Source: a bacterium
GTDB taxonomy: Bacteria > Fidelibacterota > UBA2242
NCBI GenBank assembly: GCA_018895675.1
Contig: JAHIOG010000318.1
Coordinates: 1-7,554, forward strand
Length of the DNA: 7,554 bases
Direction of reading: 5' to 3'
The translations under genes and the position numbers were made by a program. Below the pieces are notes generated by a model. The model searched no databases. It saw only the letters and a program-made list of their open reading frames with translations, and was not told the DNA's origin. Below, in pieces: positions 5,894 to 7,554 of this stretch (position 1 is its first letter; each line of letters begins with the position of its first letter).

Positions 5894-6942
5894 GTAAAAA
5901 AGGATTTAAATATATTTACGGAGTTATTAAAGGAAGTGAGAAAAAACAAATAAGCTTAGTTGAGAATGTTCTAAAGGATGGCGCTCGTGTGATTTTTAAT
6001 CACGGGAATGGATGTGTGTTGAGTGATTCAGCATGGATGGATTATCATTCTCTAAGCAAAGAAGAGTTAGCGGAGAATCTGGTGAAGCATCAGTCCACTA
6101 TTGAAAAGATGATGAAAGAGAATACCGTTATTCCCATGAAGTTTGGGACACTATTAAATAGCGATGATGAGGTGCGAGTAATGTTGGAAAAGGGTTGTAA
6201 TCTATTTGAAGAATTACTTTCATCAATGGAAAATAAAATTGAACTGGATTTAGCTGCGACCTGGAATGATTTGAATTTGGTCATTAAAAAGATTAGTGAA
6301 GAAGATGAAAAAATAAAGAGTTTTAAAGAGGAGATAGCCAAAAAGCCTCTTGATAAAACTTTCCAGGATAGAGTAAGAATAGGAGCTATGATCCATTCAG
6401 CCCTAAGTGAGAAACGGAATAAACTTAAAGATGAGATATTAAATTACCTGAGTAAGGTATCCATCGAATATCAGGTAAACGATGTTATGGATGATTCAAT
6501 GATTTTAAATTGTGCATTTCTATTAGAAAAAAGTAATGAAAAGAGTTTTGATAGAATGTTGCATAAGTTGGATAAGCAATATAACGAGAATATAAATTTT
6601 CGCTGTGTGGGTCCACTGCCACCATACAGCTTTGCAACCTGCGAAGTGAAGAAAGCGGATTTTGAGCAGATTGATCAAGCGAGGAAATTATTTGAATTGA
6701 GAGAAGAGGCAAAAATAATAGATATTAAGAGTGCATACCGGAATTTGGTAAAAGAGAAACATCCGGATCAATTTTCCTCTGACCAGCAGGTTCAAAAGGA
6801 ATTCGAAGAGATCCAGCGTGCTTATAAGATATTGAAGAATTATTGTTCTGATGGCAGGTGTTCTTTCAGGAAGGAAGATGTTGTGAATTCATTTGTTGTT
6901 GACCGCTTCGATATCGCGGGAACGAGAATAGATAATCGCTAA
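5890..6942 (+). CDS. gvpF: GvpF/GvpL-family gas vesicle protein with C-terminal J (DnaJ) domain
   Basis: A 350-residue protein. Residues 6-250 form a GvpL/GvpF domain: YIYGVIKG near the start, the conserved ENTVIPMKFGTLL at 77-89, the LAATWNDL segment at 121-128, a long charged helical region at 130-185, and the family's closing motif as GPLPPYSF at 241-248. The C-terminus then carries a J domain at about 265-316: a helix DIKSAYRNLVKEKHPD with the diagnostic HPD at 291-293, then FEEIQRAYKIL at 305-315. A tail with CSDGRC (C319, C324) follows. Plain GvpF/L proteins are shorter, so this is a fusion. GvpF/L proteins bind GvpA and assist assembly; J domains stimulate DnaK ATPase. Joining the two suggests recruitment of DnaK to shell protein (inference). 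F and L cannot be told apart here, so the symbol is a family label. Confidence 0.92.
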   Translation: MSKKGFKYIYGVIKGSEKKQISLVENVLKDGARVIFNHGNGCVLSDSAWMDYHSLSKEELAENLVKHQSTIEKMMKENTVIPMKFGTLLNSDDEVRVMLEKGCNLFEELLSSMENKIELDLAATWNDLNLVIKKISEEDEKIKSFKEEIAKKPLDKTFQDRVRIGAMIHSALSEKRNKLKDEILNYLSKVSIEYQVNDVMDDSMILNCAFLLEKSNEKSFDRMLHKLDKQYNENINFRCVGPLPPYSFATCEVKKADFEQIDQARKLFELREEAKIIDIKSAYRNLVKEKHPDQFSSDQQVQKEFEEIQRAYKILKNYCSDGRCSFRKEDVVNSFVVDRFDIAGTRIDNR

Positions 6943-6962
6943 TTAGCAGGAGAAGTTTTTTT

Positions 6963-7554
6963 ATGTATAATGAAGGCAAATATCTCTATTGTATTATTGA
7001 AGACGCTTATGAGAGAAATTTTGGACCTCTCGGTATTGGCGGCAGAGGAGATGATGTACATACTCTTTGCTACCGGGATCTGGCTTGTGTAATTAGTTCC
7101 ACGCCCATGACAAAATATGAAATCAGTCGGAAAAATCTGATCGGTCATGAAAAAGTTGTCGAAAAAGTTATGGAGGATTATACTGTTCTCCCATTCAGGT
7201 TTTGCACCATTGCTACCAGTATCGAGGAAATACGAAACCTCTTGATGAAAAGATACCAGGAGTTTAAGAATCTGCTAAGGTCGATGGATAACAAAGTGGA
7301 GTTAGGGCTTAAAGTTTTTTGGAAGGATATGGATAGCATTTTCAAAGAAATTGTAGAGTCTAATCAGACTATAAAGAGTCTGAGAAATAAAATGATCAGG
7401 AATATTAAATCTTATAAGGTTGATGAAAAGGCGGGTCTTGGTAAAACAGTGAAAGAAGCTCTGGATGCAAAAAAAGCAGAAGAGACTGAAGAAATCATTG
7501 ACGCCTTAAGACCAATTTGCACAGATATTCGCAATAACAAGGCTATTGGTGATA
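6963..7554 (+). CDS. Second GvpF/GvpL-family gas vesicle protein; 3' end outside window
   Basis: The frame is open from the ATG at 6963 to the window end, giving 197 complete codons plus one base. An aggaga ribosome site at 6948-6953, 9 nt before the ATG and 6 nt after the preceding stop, fixes the start and suggests an operon. Visible GvpF/L features are KYLYCIIED at 6-14, the conserved EDYTVLPFRFCTI at 71-83, KVELGLKVFW at 111-120, and then a charged helical stretch. It is clearly a paralogue of the upstream J-domain protein (TVLPFRF against TVIPMKF; MDNKVELGLKVFW against MENKIELDLAATW), but diverged. The closing GP-x-PPYSF motif and any C-terminal extension would be downstream, so whether this copy also carries a J domain cannot be judged. 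Gas vesicle clusters commonly encode several GvpF/L paralogues. Confidence 0.92.
   Translation, partial: MYNEGKYLYCIIEDAYERNFGPLGIGGRGDDVHTLCYRDLACVISSTPMTKYEISRKNLIGHEKVVEKVMEDYTVLPFRFCTIATSIEEIRNLLMKRYQEFKNLLRSMDNKVELGLKVFWKDMDSIFKEIVESNQTIKSLRNKMIRNIKSYKVDEKAGLGKTVKEALDAKKAEETEEIIDALRPICTDIRNNKAIGD

Overview
The window is an interior piece of a bacterial gas vesicle (gvp) gene cluster. It is AT-rich, every convincing gene lies on the + strand, and both ends cut through genes. Gas vesicle identity rests on four members: a GvpN-type AAA+ ATPase at the left edge, a gas-vesicle-type Hsp20 (GvpH-like), and two consecutive GvpF/GvpL-family proteins at the right edge. No gvpA/gvpJ shell gene, gvpG or gvpK is present here, so they must lie outside the window if the cluster is functional.

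Layout: (1) 2-865, 3' part of gvpN. (2) 881-1621, a protein made almost only of seven TPR repeats. (3) 1633-2645, three small winged-helix-like proteins that resemble each other; the first is separated from the other two by a long palindromic repeat element (1990-2085). (4) 2646-2997, 352 bases without a convincing gene, holding a 19-unit heptamer tandem repeat, a four-unit 11-bp tandem repeat and a short GC-rich hairpin. (5) 2998-3528, the GvpH-like small heat shock protein. (6) 3529-3742, a spacer with a chain of hairpins. (7) 3743-5893, a full two-ring Cdc48/VCP/VAT-type AAA ATPase. (8) 5890-6942, GvpF/L with a C-terminal J domain, overlapping the cdc48 stop by 4 nt. (9) 6963-7554, a second GvpF/L, cut by the window end.

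How the genes may work together (inference): the region is rich in proteostasis parts. GvpN is a MoxR-type ATPase, the Hsp20 is a holdase, Cdc48 is an unfoldase/segregase, and the J domain on GvpF is of the kind that recruits DnaK/Hsp70. GvpA is very hydrophobic and aggregation-prone, so this looks like a chaperone module for delivering, quality-controlling or dismantling shell protein. The TPR protein could be a scaffold. The three small winged-helix proteins are candidate local regulators, though a structural role cannot be excluded.

Organism: a bacterium is favoured by Shine-Dalgarno sites, 4-nt gene overlaps and dispersed palindromic repeats of a style common in environmental, often anaerobic, bacterial genomes (from memory; Desulfobacterota-like or a candidate phylum are possible). 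Cdc48 by itself would also fit an archaeon. The phylum cannot be fixed from this window.
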